Assembly: GCF_001006485.1 (NCBI RefSeq)
Contig: NZ_JUET01000058.1
Location: forward strand, 1-64,000
Origin: Tannerella forsythia
GTDB taxonomy: Bacteria; Bacteroidota; Bacteroidia; Bacteroidales; Tannerellaceae
Reading direction: 5' to 3'
Length of the DNA: 64,000 nucleotides
A program made the position numbers and the translations under genes. Of this stretch, positions 51,730 through 59,908 are shown piece by piece (positions within the stretch are counted from its first letter, which is position 1; every line of letters starts with the position of its first letter). The notes under the pieces were generated by a model that saw only the letters and a program-made list of their open reading frames with translations, was not told the DNA's origin and made no database searches.

Positions 51730-52965
51730 TTATCGTCTTATTTCGTGCATGATATTGGCCGGCGGCCGACCGTTACGCAATTCTTCGGCCATGAAGGCCA
51801 TAGCCGGCTCGACGTGTGCGAAATAGCGCTTTAATCCGGCACAGAGGTAGTTCAATCCGTATTCACCGTCGCTTGAGACGGCGATTCTATTTTTCGGGCA
51901 TTCGCCGTTGCACCATTCCAGGAAGTGGCAGGAGCGACATTCTGCCGGTAGACCGTCCCGTTTGTCATTCCCGAAGCGGCGCTGTTCGTCCGAGAGGGTC
52001 ATCTCCACAAGTGTTTTCTCATACAGGTTGCCCCGTCGGTATTCGGGATAGACGAAATGGTCGCAGGCATAGACGTCGCCGTTATATTCCATGGCCAGCG
52101 CATGTCCGCAGGTCTTCGCATAGATACAGACGCCAGGCGGTTGGCCGAGGACACCTGCGAGCGTGGCGTCGAAAAGTTGTATATAATATTGTCCCACATC
52201 GTGGCGTACCCATTCGTCGAACACGGCAACGTAGAAGTCGCCGTAAGCAATCGGATCGACCGACCAGGGCGCCGGCTCACAGTCTTTCGGATGGTCGGTC
52301 GCCGTCAGCAGTTCCAGCCCGTCCGCACGCGTACCGAGGCGTTCGACAATGGGAGAGAATTGCATGTATCGGCTGCCGATGTCTTTGAAGAAGTGATACA
52401 TCTCAAGCGGGAAACGCACGTTATAGTCGTGCAGTACCGAAAGCGTATTAAACTCGACCTCGTGGTGATGCAACCGCTCGATGCCCCGCATGACCCGGGT
52501 AAACGTACCCCGTCCTCCACAATCCTTACGATAGCGGTCGTGCATGGCTTCCGGCCCATCGATGGAGATGCCGACCAGAAAATCGTTGTCTTTGAAGAAA
52601 CGGCACCATTCGTCGTTAAGCAGCAGCCCGTTCGTCTGGATGCAATTTTGTATCTCCCGTCCCTGTCCGTATTGCCGCTGGAATTTCAGCGCTTTGCGGT
52701 AGAAGTCGAGGCCTCGTAACAGCGACTCGCCTCCGTGCCATGTGAACTGTACGAACGGACTTGTCTGGCATTCAATATACGCTTGGGTAAATCGTTCGAG
52801 GGTCTCGTCAGACATTCTCTTCTGCTTGCGTTCCTGATACAGTCCGCTTTTTTCGAGATAATAACAATATTCGCAGTCCATATTGCAGAGTGCACCTGCC
52901 GGTTTGGCCATCACGTAAATCGGAAACGAGAGCGGAGTGAAATACAGCGTCGGTTTCATATTCAT
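51730..52965 (-). CDS. Anaerobic sulfatase-maturating radical SAM enzyme
   Basis: The product is 411 aa. The radical-SAM cluster is CNMDCEYC (Cys27, 31, 34), preceded by the family-typical YVMAKPAGA. The C-terminal SPASM part contains CIYAKTCGHALAMEYNGDVYACDHFV and CRSCHFLEWCNGECPKNR, giving cysteines for two auxiliary 4Fe-4S clusters. It converts an active-site Ser or Cys of sulfatases to formylglycine without oxygen, so it serves sulfatases encoded elsewhere. A longer frame exists to 52992, but the -7 element lies in it; the ATG at 52965 or 52959 is the likely start. Confidence 0.92.
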   Translation of the reverse strand: MNMKPTLYFTPLSFPIYVMAKPAGALCNMDCEYCYYLEKSGLYQERKQKRMSDETLERFTQAYIECQTSPFVQFTWHGGESLLRGLDFYRKALKFQRQYGQGREIQNCIQTNGLLLNDEWCRFFKDNDFLVGISIDGPEAMHDRYRKDCGGRGTFTRVMRGIERLHHHEVEFNTLSVLHDYNVRFPLEMYHFFKDIGSRYMQFSPIVERLGTRADGLELLTATDHPKDCEPAPWSVDPIAYGDFYVAVFDEWVRHDVGQYYIQLFDATLAGVLGQPPGVCIYAKTCGHALAMEYNGDVYACDHFVYPEYRRGNLYEKTLVEMTLSDEQRRFGNDKRDGLPAECRSCHFLEWCNGECPKNRIAVSSDGEYGLNYLCAGLKRYFAHVEPAMAFMAEELRNGRPPANIMHEIRR

Positions 52966-52968
52966 AGA

Positions 52969-52977
52969 GCAAAGATA
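52969..52977 (-). promoter_or_regulatory. -7 element directly before the sulfatase-maturase start
   Basis: On the minus strand it reads TATCTTTGC (TAnnTTTG), ending 3 bases before the ATG at 52965. This again suggests a leaderless or nearly leaderless transcript. Confidence 0.5.
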
Positions 52978-53120
52978 CGGAATTTTTGCCAATGGTAAAG
53001 AGTGTCCTTACTTATGCCTCTATAGATAGAGGATTTGTAAGTGGATGAATGGGTGTAAATCACTTTTTATTAGTGTTTAGAGATATCCTGTAGTGATTAC
53101 GGAAAAATTTCTGCAATATA

Positions 53121-53153
53121 TTTGTTTATCCACTTTCTATATCGTACTTTTGC
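53121..53153 (+). promoter_or_regulatory. Promoter of frdCAB
   Basis: TTTG (53121-53124) and TACTTTTGC (53145-53153) are separated by exactly 20 bases, a textbook Bacteroidota promoter. The leader to the ATG at 53208 is about 50 bases. Confidence 0.75.
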
Positions 53154-53207
53154 GACATTAAAAGAAACGTTAAACCGAATAAATAAACATTTAAAAATAA
53201 TTTGCTT

Positions 53208-53897
53208 ATGTGGTTACTAAAATCTTCTATCGGGAAAAAACTGGTGATGAGTATATCCGGAATTTTCCTGATTCTGTTTTTACTGTTCCACCTGTCGATG
53301 AATGTGACGGCAGTCTTCTCGACTGACGCCTACAACATGATTTGTGGATTGCTGGGGGCAAACTGGTATGCGGTAGTGGCGACCATCGGCTTGGGAGTGA
53401 TTATTACCATTCACTTTGTGTATGCGGTGATGCTGACGCTGCAAAACCGGAAGGCGCGCGGGAACGACCGTTATGCGGTCAATACGCGTCCCCAAGGGGT
53501 GAGCTGGGCCTCGCAGAATATGTTCGTGATCGGTGTGGTGGTCATTGGCTTTATGATTCTTCATTTTAGCCAGTTTTGGTACAAGATGATGTTTGCGGAA
53601 TTACTGGGACATCACGAAGTAGAGCTGGGTAGCCGTGTTGTATCTCCGCAGGACGGGGCCGACTTTATTCAGTATTATTTTAGCCAGTTGTGGGTGGTGA
53701 TAGCCTATTTGATTTGGTATGTGGCGTTGTGGTTTCACCTCACACACGGTGTGTGGAGTGCGATCCATACCATCGGCTGGAACAATCACGTGTGGATGAA
53801 CCGTCTGAAAGTGATCAGCAATGTGGTGGCTACGCTTATCTTTTTGGGATATGCTTTTGTTACGCTCTTCTTTTATGTGAAAAGCCTGTGCGGCTAA
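53208..53897 (+). CDS. frdC: Succinate dehydrogenase/fumarate reductase cytochrome b subunit
   Basis: The product is 229 aa with five membrane helices, the single-subunit, di-heme anchor type (as in Bacteroides and Wolinella). Candidate heme-ligand histidines are in LFHLSMNV, TIHFVYAV, MILHFSQFW and HLTHGVWSAIHTIGW. It anchors the flavoprotein and iron-sulfur subunits and exchanges electrons with menaquinone. The ATG at 53208 is preferred to an in-frame TTG two codons before it. It heads the operon C-A-B. Confidence 0.93.
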   Translation: MWLLKSSIGKKLVMSISGIFLILFLLFHLSMNVTAVFSTDAYNMICGLLGANWYAVVATIGLGVIITIHFVYAVMLTLQNRKARGNDRYAVNTRPQGVSWASQNMFVIGVVVIGFMILHFSQFWYKMMFAELLGHHEVELGSRVVSPQDGADFIQYYFSQLWVVIAYLIWYVALWFHLTHGVWSAIHTIGWNNHVWMNRLKVISNVVATLIFLGYAFVTLFFYVKSLCG

Positions 53898-53938
53898 TGG
53901 GAACAAACAAGATGTAATTTCTTTTAAAAGCAATCGTT

Positions 53939-55879
53939 ATGAGTCAAATAAATTCAAAAATACCACAGGGGCCGTTAGCCGAGAAGTGGACCAATTATAA
54001 AGCACACCAGAAGTTGGTAAACCCGGCCAACAAACGTCGTTTGGATATTATTGTCGTAGGTACCGGTCTGGCCGGCGCCTCAGCTGCCGCCTCGCTGGCC
54101 GAGATGGGGTTTAACGTATTTAACTTCTGTATTCAAGATTCGCCGCGTCGTGCACACTCTATTGCTGCGCAGGGAGGGATCAATGCGGCCAAGAATTATC
54201 AGAACGACGGCGATTCGGTATACCGTCTGTTCTATGACACGATTAAAGGGGGCGACTATCGTGCCCGTGAAGCCAACGTGTACCGTTTGGCCGAAGTATC
54301 GAATGCCATTATCGACCAGTGCGTGGCACAGGGTGTACCTTTTGCCCGCGAATACGGCGGATTGCTCGACAACCGTTCGTTTGGCGGGGCGCAGGTATCG
54401 CGTACGTTCTATGCCCGCGGACAGACGGGACAGCAGTTACTGCTGGGCGCATATTCGGCGCTGAGCCGTCAGATCGGGCTGGGTAAAGTAAAGATGTACA
54501 CGCGTCATGAGATGCTCGATGTCGTAAAGATCGACGGACGCGCCCGCGGTATTCTGGCACGCAATTTAGTGACCGGTAAGATCGAACGTTTTGCGGCTCA
54601 CGCCGTAGTCGTAGCCACAGGCGGATATGTGAACACATTTTTCTTGTCGACGAACGCGATGGCCTCGAACGGATCGGCGGCATGGCAGTGCTACAAGAAG
54701 GGTGCCTACTTCGCCAACCCGTGTATGGTACAGATTCACCCGACGTGTATTCCGGTGCACGGCGAATTTCAGTCGAAACTGACGCTGATGTCGGAGTCGT
54801 TACGTAACGACGGACGTATCTGGGTGCCCAAGAAGAAAGAAGATGCCGAAGCGATTCGTGCCGGCAAACTGAGACCCACACAAATCAAGGAAGAAGACCG
54901 CGATTATTATCTGGAACGTCGTTATCCGGCGTTCGGTAACCTCGTGCCGCGCGACGTGGCTTCGCGTGCTGCCAAAGAACGTTGCGACGCCGGGTTCGGC
55001 GTAGGAGCCGGTCAGGCCGTTTACCTCGACTTTGCCGACGCCATCAACCGTCTGGGACGCGATGTGGTAGAAGCACGCTACGGAAATCTCTTCCAGATGT
55101 ATGAAAAAATTGTAGACGATAATCCATACGAAACCCCGATGATGATTTATCCGGCGCTCCACTATTCGATGGGTGGGCTGTGGGTAGACTATGAACTGAT
55201 GACCAACATCCCCGGTCTGTTTGCCATCGGCGAAGCCAACTTCTCCGACCACGGAGCGAACCGTCTGGGAGCATCGGCCCTGATGCAAGGATTGGCCGAC
55301 GGTTATTTCGTGCTGCCGTATACGATTCAGAATTATCTGGCTGACCAGATTCAGGTGCCCCGTTTCAAGACCGACGCGCCGGAGTTTGCGGAAGCCGAGA
55401 AGCAGGTTCAGGATCGTATCAACCGGTTGATGAACATCAAAGGAAAGCGTTCGGTCGACAGTCTGCATAAAGAGCTGGGACACATTATGTGGGATCACGT
55501 CGGGATGGCGCGTAATGCCGAAGGGCTGAAAGAAGCCATTGAGATGTTGAAGAAACTGAAAAAAGAATTCTGGAGCAATGTACGTATTCCCGGCAAGGGC
55601 GACGACCTGAACGTAGAACTTGAAAAGGCGTTGCGTCTGGCCGACTTTATCGAGATCGGCGAACTGATGGCGCACGACTCGTACGACCGTGCCGAATCGT
55701 GCGGCGGACATTTCCGCGAAGAGCACCAGACGTCGGAAGGTGAAGCGATGCGCCACGACGAAGAATTCTCGTATGTATCGTGCTGGGAATATCAGGGTGA
55801 AGATAAAGATCCGGTGATGTTGAAAGAACCGCTCGATTACGAGTTTGTCGTTCGTCAGCAGCGGAACTATAAGAATTAA
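53939..55879 (+). CDS. frdA: Fumarate reductase/succinate dehydrogenase flavoprotein subunit
   Basis: The product is 646 aa. The FAD-binding Rossmann segment is [20 protein letters not shown] (about 36-55). The covalent flavin site is [16 protein letters not shown] (His at about 75), and the substrate site is [14 protein letters not shown], with the catalytic Arg expected later near [11 protein letters not shown]. The active complex interconverts fumarate and succinate; in anaerobic Bacteroidales it mainly reduces fumarate. It lies 41 bases after frdC and 31 before frdB. Confidence 0.96.
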   Translation: MSQINSKIPQGPLAEKWTNYKAHQKLVNPANKRRLDIIVVGTGLAGASAAASLAEMGFNVFNFCIQDSPRRAHSIAAQGGINAAKNYQNDGDSVYRLFYDTIKGGDYRAREANVYRLAEVSNAIIDQCVAQGVPFAREYGGLLDNRSFGGAQVSRTFYARGQTGQQLLLGAYSALSRQIGLGKVKMYTRHEMLDVVKIDGRARGILARNLVTGKIERFAAHAVVVATGGYVNTFFLSTNAMASNGSAAWQCYKKGAYFANPCMVQIHPTCIPVHGEFQSKLTLMSESLRNDGRIWVPKKKEDAEAIRAGKLRPTQIKEEDRDYYLERRYPAFGNLVPRDVASRAAKERCDAGFGVGAGQAVYLDFADAINRLGRDVVEARYGNLFQMYEKIVDDNPYETPMMIYPALHYSMGGLWVDYELMTNIPGLFAIGEANFSDHGANRLGASALMQGLADGYFVLPYTIQNYLADQIQVPRFKTDAPEFAEAEKQVQDRINRLMNIKGKRSVDSLHKELGHIMWDHVGMARNAEGLKEAIEMLKKLKKEFWSNVRIPGKGDDLNVELEKALRLADFIEIGELMAHDSYDRAESCGGHFREEHQTSEGEAMRHDEEFSYVSCWEYQGEDKDPVMLKEPLDYEFVVRQQRNYKN

Positions 55880-55910
55880 GGAGTTTCACACAGCTTAAAA
55901 GAACAAGACA

Positions 55911-56666
55911 ATGGATAAAAATATCGATATAACTGTAAAAGTATGGCGCCAGCGAGGTCCGAAAGAAAAAGGCGCTTTTGAAACATATCCGCTTAAAGGA
56001 ATCTCCCAGGGCAGTTCGTTCCTCGAAATGCTGGATGTGCTCAACGAACAGTTGGTCAACGAAGGCAAAGAACCGGTCTTCTTCGATCATGACTGCCGCG
56101 AAGGCATCTGCGGCATGTGCTCGTTATACATCAACGGCCATCCGCACGGCCCGGATTCGGCTATTACCACGTGCCAGTTGCACATGCGCAAGTTCAACGA
56201 CGGCGAGACGATTACCGTCGAACCGTGGCGCTCGGCCGGTTTCCCCGTGATCCGTGACCTGACGGTCGACCGTCAGGCATACGACAAAATCATGCAGGCC
56301 GGAGGGTTCGTGTCCGTCAACACCGGTGGAGTGCCCGATGCCAATGCTATTCCGATTCCGAAGAAAGATGCCGATCTGGCTATGGATGCGGCCGCCTGTA
56401 TCGGTTGCGGCGCTTGTGCGGCCGCCTGCAAGAACGGGTCGGCCATGCTGTTCGTGTCGGCCAAGGTAAGTCAGCTGGCCTTGCTCCCGCAGGGTAAGGT
56501 AGAGGCAGCCCGCCGTGCCAAAGCCATGGTGGCCAAGATGGATGAGCTTGGGTTCGGAAACTGTACGAACACCAGAGCATGCGAGGTGGAATGTCCGAAA
56601 CAAATTTCGGTGACGAATATCGCTCGCATGAATCGCGAGTACCTCTCGGCCAAGTTCAAGGATTGA
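55911..56666 (+). CDS. frdB: Fumarate reductase/succinate dehydrogenase iron-sulfur subunit
   Basis: The product is 251 aa. The plant-ferredoxin-type 2Fe-2S site is [15 protein letters not shown] with a later Cys in TTCQLH. The two bacterial-type clusters are [11 protein letters not shown] and [14 protein letters not shown]. It transfers electrons between the heme anchor and the flavoprotein. A terminator follows 34 bases later, ending the operon. Confidence 0.96.
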   Translation: MDKNIDITVKVWRQRGPKEKGAFETYPLKGISQGSSFLEMLDVLNEQLVNEGKEPVFFDHDCREGICGMCSLYINGHPHGPDSAITTCQLHMRKFNDGETITVEPWRSAGFPVIRDLTVDRQAYDKIMQAGGFVSVNTGGVPDANAIPIPKKDADLAMDAAACIGCGACAAACKNGSAMLFVSAKVSQLALLPQGKVEAARRAKAMVAKMDELGFGNCTNTRACEVECPKQISVTNIARMNREYLSAKFKD

Positions 56667-56700
56667 TCGTATACTCGCAAAGGAGTAAACCGTGTATGGT

Positions 56701-56738
56701 AAAAAGCCATCTCGCCTTGCGCGAGGTGGCTTTTTTTT
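56701..56738 (+). terminator. Terminator of frdCAB
   Basis: AAAAAGCCATCTCGC pairs with GCGAGGTGGCTTTTT over a 14-15 bp stem with one G-T pair and a short loop, followed by a T-run. Confidence 0.9.
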
Positions 56739-56824
56739 AAATGAATTGCAGACTATGACTGGTTGTTGATTTGTTGATTTGTTTGGTTGTTGATTTGTTG
56801 GGGGTATTCCGCTGACGATTATAT

Positions 56825-57095
56825 CAGGCTTTCAGCCCTCTTATCGGGGTGTGGCCTTTTTCCCCAACGCTTCGCTTCGCTACACATTGGGCTGAATTAT
56901 TACGCTCTTTCAGGGCTCTTTTTCAATTGTTAATTGTCAATGGTTATTTTTCAGGTACATGATTCGGCGTGTACCACGCATAACAATTAACAATTGACCA
57001 TTAACAATTGAATTATGTTATGCCGGATACACGGTATCCGAACGCAGAGGGACATCCCCCCAGCCCCCCCCTTCAAAGGGGGGAAGAGCGGAAGC
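56825..57095. repeat. Composite intergenic repeat, copy 2
   Basis: A 93-base unit (56825-56917) with CAGGCTTTCAGCCCT at one end and CTTTCAGGGCT at the other matches the unit at 44486-44569. It is followed by inverted ATTGTTAATTGTCAATGG and AATTAACAATTGACC pieces, then CCGGATACACGGTATCCG and a C-run/G-run hairpin (around 57048-57082), the last two in the opposite orientation to copy 1. Confidence 0.7.
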
Positions 57096-57164
57096 GAGTT
57101 ACCTGATTTTCCGACCTGCAAGCGTCGCGAAGGCGTGCGAAGCGCACGAAGCCTTGACTTTTTG

Positions 57165-57192
57165 GTTACTTTTGGGTCAAGCCAAAAGTAAC
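57165..57192. repeat. GTTACTTTTGG hairpin
   Basis: GTTACTTTTGG (57165-57175) and CCAAAAGTAAC (57182-57192) form a perfect 11-bp stem with a 6-base loop. It is part of the gene-free 56667-58057 region. Confidence 0.75.
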
Positions 57193-57196
57193 GGAA

Positions 57197-57546
57197 AGAG
57201 ATTCTTCGCTTTGCTCTGAATGACAAAAGACCGAACGCAAATTTCGCAAATGGGCGCAAATGGGCGCAAATAACTGTGTTTGTCATTCCGAATGCCCCCT
57301 TTGTCATTCCGAACGTAGTGAGGAATCTCGCCCCGAAAAAGAAAAGAGATTCTTCGCTTCGCTCTGAATGACAGGGCATGGAGAATTACGAATGACAAAT
57401 TACGAATTACGAACGCCACCCTTTGTCATTCCGAACATAGAGAGGAATCTCGCCCCGAAAAAGGGAAGAGATTCTTCGCTTCACTCTGAATGACAGGGCA
57501 GGGGAAAGGCCGTTAATGTAGGGGCGAACACAAGGTTCGCCCCTAC
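57197..57546. repeat. GTCATTCCGAAC 70-bp repeats and a GTAGGGGCGAAC palindrome
   Basis: Two 70-bp near-identical copies (57303-57372 and 57425-57494) run from GTCATTCCGAAC to CTGAATGAC, with partly inverse-complementary ends (GTCATTC/GAATGAC; GAATCTC/GAGATTC). A half copy lies at 57197-57224. Downstream is a 29-bp palindrome with arms GTAGGGGCGAAC and GTTCGCCCCTAC (57518-57546). These look like miniature mobile elements. Confidence 0.8.
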
Positions 57547-57647
57547 GCGGCATACCGAACGCTGTTTGCTGACATAATATTAAAAATCAATTGTTCATGG
57601 TACACGCCGAACCGTGTATCCCGCAATTTGAGTTAAAGGAATTAAAA

Positions 57648-57934
57648 ACGGTAGACCTTCGGGTAACTGCCTGAAGGTTAAAGCAAAGTGCGGGAGCTTT
57701 CGGGTAATCGCCCGAAACCTTAAACAGTTTGCGGGAGCCTTTTCACAACACTTAAAATGTTAAAACAAAGTGTGGCGGCCTTTTTAGAACGCTTGGAATG
57801 TTAAAACAATTTGTGCGAGCCTTTTCACAACGCTTAAAATGTTAAAACAAAATGCGGGAGCCTTTTCACAACACTTAAATCGCTCAAACAAGATGCGGCA
57901 ACCGTTTAAGAGCTGTTCGAGATGATGCAAAAAA
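57648..57934. repeat. 41-bp tandem repeat array upstream of argS
   Basis: Seven units follow one another at exactly 41-base steps, starting at 57648, 57689, 57730, 57771, 57812, 57853 and 57894. The common front is TGCGGGAGCC (or a close variant) and the common end is TTAAAACAAA. The first two units carry a TTCGGGTAA...CCGAA hairpin in the middle; the next four carry TTTTCACAACGCTTAAAATG instead. The outer units are more degenerate. The array ends about 90 bases before the argS -7 element. No reading frame is kept through it (41 is not a multiple of 3). Confidence 0.9.
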
Positions 57935-58025
57935 TAACGGAATCGTATCGTCGCGGGGGTAAGGCATACTCCATAAGCAGCCCGTTACAAGGGCGGAAGT
58001 GGCCGCGGGTTTCCCGAAAAAATAT

Positions 58026-58034
58026 TACTTTTGT
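58026..58034 (+). promoter_or_regulatory. -7 element of argS
   Basis: TACTTTTGT matches TAnnTTTG, 23 bases before the argS ATG. No clear TTTG is at the -33 position. Confidence 0.5.
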
Positions 58035-58057
58035 CCCGTTAAAATTTAGGTTGCACA

Positions 58058-59848
58058 ATGATTGAACAACAATTTTCGGCGGCCATACGTTCCGCCATAC
58101 AGATCCTTTACGGGGTGGCAATTGCACCCGAACAGGCCGTTTTGCAGAAGACAAAAAAAGAATTTGAAGGACATCTTACGCTCGTCGTGTTTCCGTTCTT
58201 GCGCATCTCCAAAAAAACGCCCGAGCAGACGGCGCAGGAGATCGGTGAATATCTGCTGGAACATGAGCCATCTGTCGCCTCATTCAATGTGATTAAAGGC
58301 TTTTTGAACTTGACAATCGCCGGATCGAACTGGATCGAGATGCTGAACGCGATGCACGCGCAGGAGACCTACGGCATTACGCATCCGGCCGAAGAGGCTC
58401 CGCTGGTGATGATCGAATACTCGTCGCCCAACACGAATAAGCCGCTCCATCTCGGACATGTGCGTAACAATCTGTTGGGATACAGTCTGTCGGAAATTCT
58501 GAAAGCCAACGGTAACCGGGTGATTAAAACGAATATCGTCAACGATCGGGGAATCCACATCTGCAAGTCGATGCTGGCCTGGCAGAAATGGGGCGAGGGC
58601 GTGACGCCCGAATCGTCGGGGAAGAAAGGCGATCATCTGGTCGGTGATTTTTATGTCATGTTCGACAAGCATTACCGTGAGGAAGTCGGTCAGCTCGTGG
58701 CATCGGGTCTGAGTAAGGAAGAGGCCGAAGCCCGGTCGCCGCTGATGGCCGAGGCGCGTGAGATGCTCCGACGCTGGGAAGCCGGCGATGCCGAGGTGCG
58801 CGAGTTGTGGAACCGGATGAACGGTTGGGTGTACGATGGCTTTGATCGGACGTATAAGCGGCTCGGAGTCGATTTCGATAAGATTTATTATGAATCGGAG
58901 ACGTATCTCGAAGGGCGCGAGAAAGTGCTGGAAGGATTGAAGAAAGGACTGTTTTATCGCCGCGACGACGGGTCGGTATGGGCAGACCTGCGGCCGGAAG
59001 GGTTGGACGAGAAAATCTTGCTGCGCTCCGACGGCACATCGGTGTATATGACGCAGGACATCGGCACGGCCAAACTTCGTTTCGACGATTATCCGATCGA
59101 CCGGATGATTTACGTCGTAGGGAACGAGCAGAATTATCATTTCCAAGTGCTCTCGATTCTGCTCGATAAATTGGGCTTCGCTTTCGGCAAAGGGTTGATT
59201 CATTTCTCGTATGGTATGGTGGAACTGCCCGAAGGGAAGATGAAGAGCCGCGAAGGGACGGTCGTCGATGCCGACGATCTGATGGACGAGATGATTGCCA
59301 CGGCGCGCGATATCTCGAACGAGCTGGGCAAGCTGGACGGCTTGAGCCCTTCGGAAGCCGACGATATCATCCGCGTCATCGGGTTAGGATCGCTCAAGTA
59401 TTTCATCTTGAAAGTCGATCCGCGTAAGAATATGACGTTTAATCCGAAAGAGTCGATCGACTTCAACGGAAACACCGGTTCGTTTATTCAATATACGTAT
59501 GCACGTATCCGCTCGGTGCTTCGCAAGGCCGAAGAACAGGGGCTTGTCATCCCCGAACAGCTGCCGACCGATACGCCCGTCAATGCGAAAGAGCAGACAT
59601 TGATCGGTTCGCTGGCCGACTTCGCCTCGACGGTTAAAGAAGCCGGCGAGACGTATAGCCCGGCCTGCATTGCCAACTACGTCTATGATCTGGTGCGCGA
59701 GTTCAATCAGTTCTATCACGACTATACGATCCTCGGCGAGAGCGATGAACGGATCAGGCAGTTGCGTCTGACGCTCTCGGCCGAAACGGCCAAGATCGTG
59801 CGCTCGGCCATGTCGCTGCTGGGTATCGAAATGCCGGAGCGGATGTAG
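58058..59848 (+). CDS. argS: Arginyl-tRNA synthetase
   Basis: The 596-aa class I synthetase has an N-terminal tRNA D-loop-binding domain (about 1-110). The HIGH motif is SSPNTNKPLHLGHVRNN (about 126-142), a KMSKS-like GKMKSREGTVV (about 392-402) follows, and the C-terminal DALR anticodon-binding helices run to the end (ACIANYVYDLVREFNQFYHDY). It charges tRNA-Arg. The ATG at 58058 fits both the family start and the -7 element. A bidirectional hairpin terminator lies between it and topA. Confidence 0.97.
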   Translation: MIEQQFSAAIRSAIQILYGVAIAPEQAVLQKTKKEFEGHLTLVVFPFLRISKKTPEQTAQEIGEYLLEHEPSVASFNVIKGFLNLTIAGSNWIEMLNAMHAQETYGITHPAEEAPLVMIEYSSPNTNKPLHLGHVRNNLLGYSLSEILKANGNRVIKTNIVNDRGIHICKSMLAWQKWGEGVTPESSGKKGDHLVGDFYVMFDKHYREEVGQLVASGLSKEEAEARSPLMAEAREMLRRWEAGDAEVRELWNRMNGWVYDGFDRTYKRLGVDFDKIYYESETYLEGREKVLEGLKKGLFYRRDDGSVWADLRPEGLDEKILLRSDGTSVYMTQDIGTAKLRFDDYPIDRMIYVVGNEQNYHFQVLSILLDKLGFAFGKGLIHFSYGMVELPEGKMKSREGTVVDADDLMDEMIATARDISNELGKLDGLSPSEADDIIRVIGLGSLKYFILKVDPRKNMTFNPKESIDFNGNTGSFIQYTYARIRSVLRKAEEQGLVIPEQLPTDTPVNAKEQTLIGSLADFASTVKEAGETYSPACIANYVYDLVREFNQFYHDYTILGESDERIRQLRLTLSAETAKIVRSAMSLLGIEMPERM

Positions 59849-59878
59849 CGGAGGACTTCCTTCCGAACGGAACGAAAT

Positions 59879-59908
59879 AAAAAAAGCTGCGTTGAGCAGC
59901 TTTTTTTA
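59879..59908. terminator. Bidirectional terminator between argS and topA
   Basis: AAAAAAGCTGC and GCAGCTTTTTT are inverse complements around GTTGA, giving a stem followed by a T-run on both strands. The topA stop codon lies within the T-run side. Confidence 0.92.

Noticed and set aside
57648-57934. Possible CRISPR array
   Set aside because: The 41-base units are contiguous with no unique spacers, and no cas gene is present in the window.
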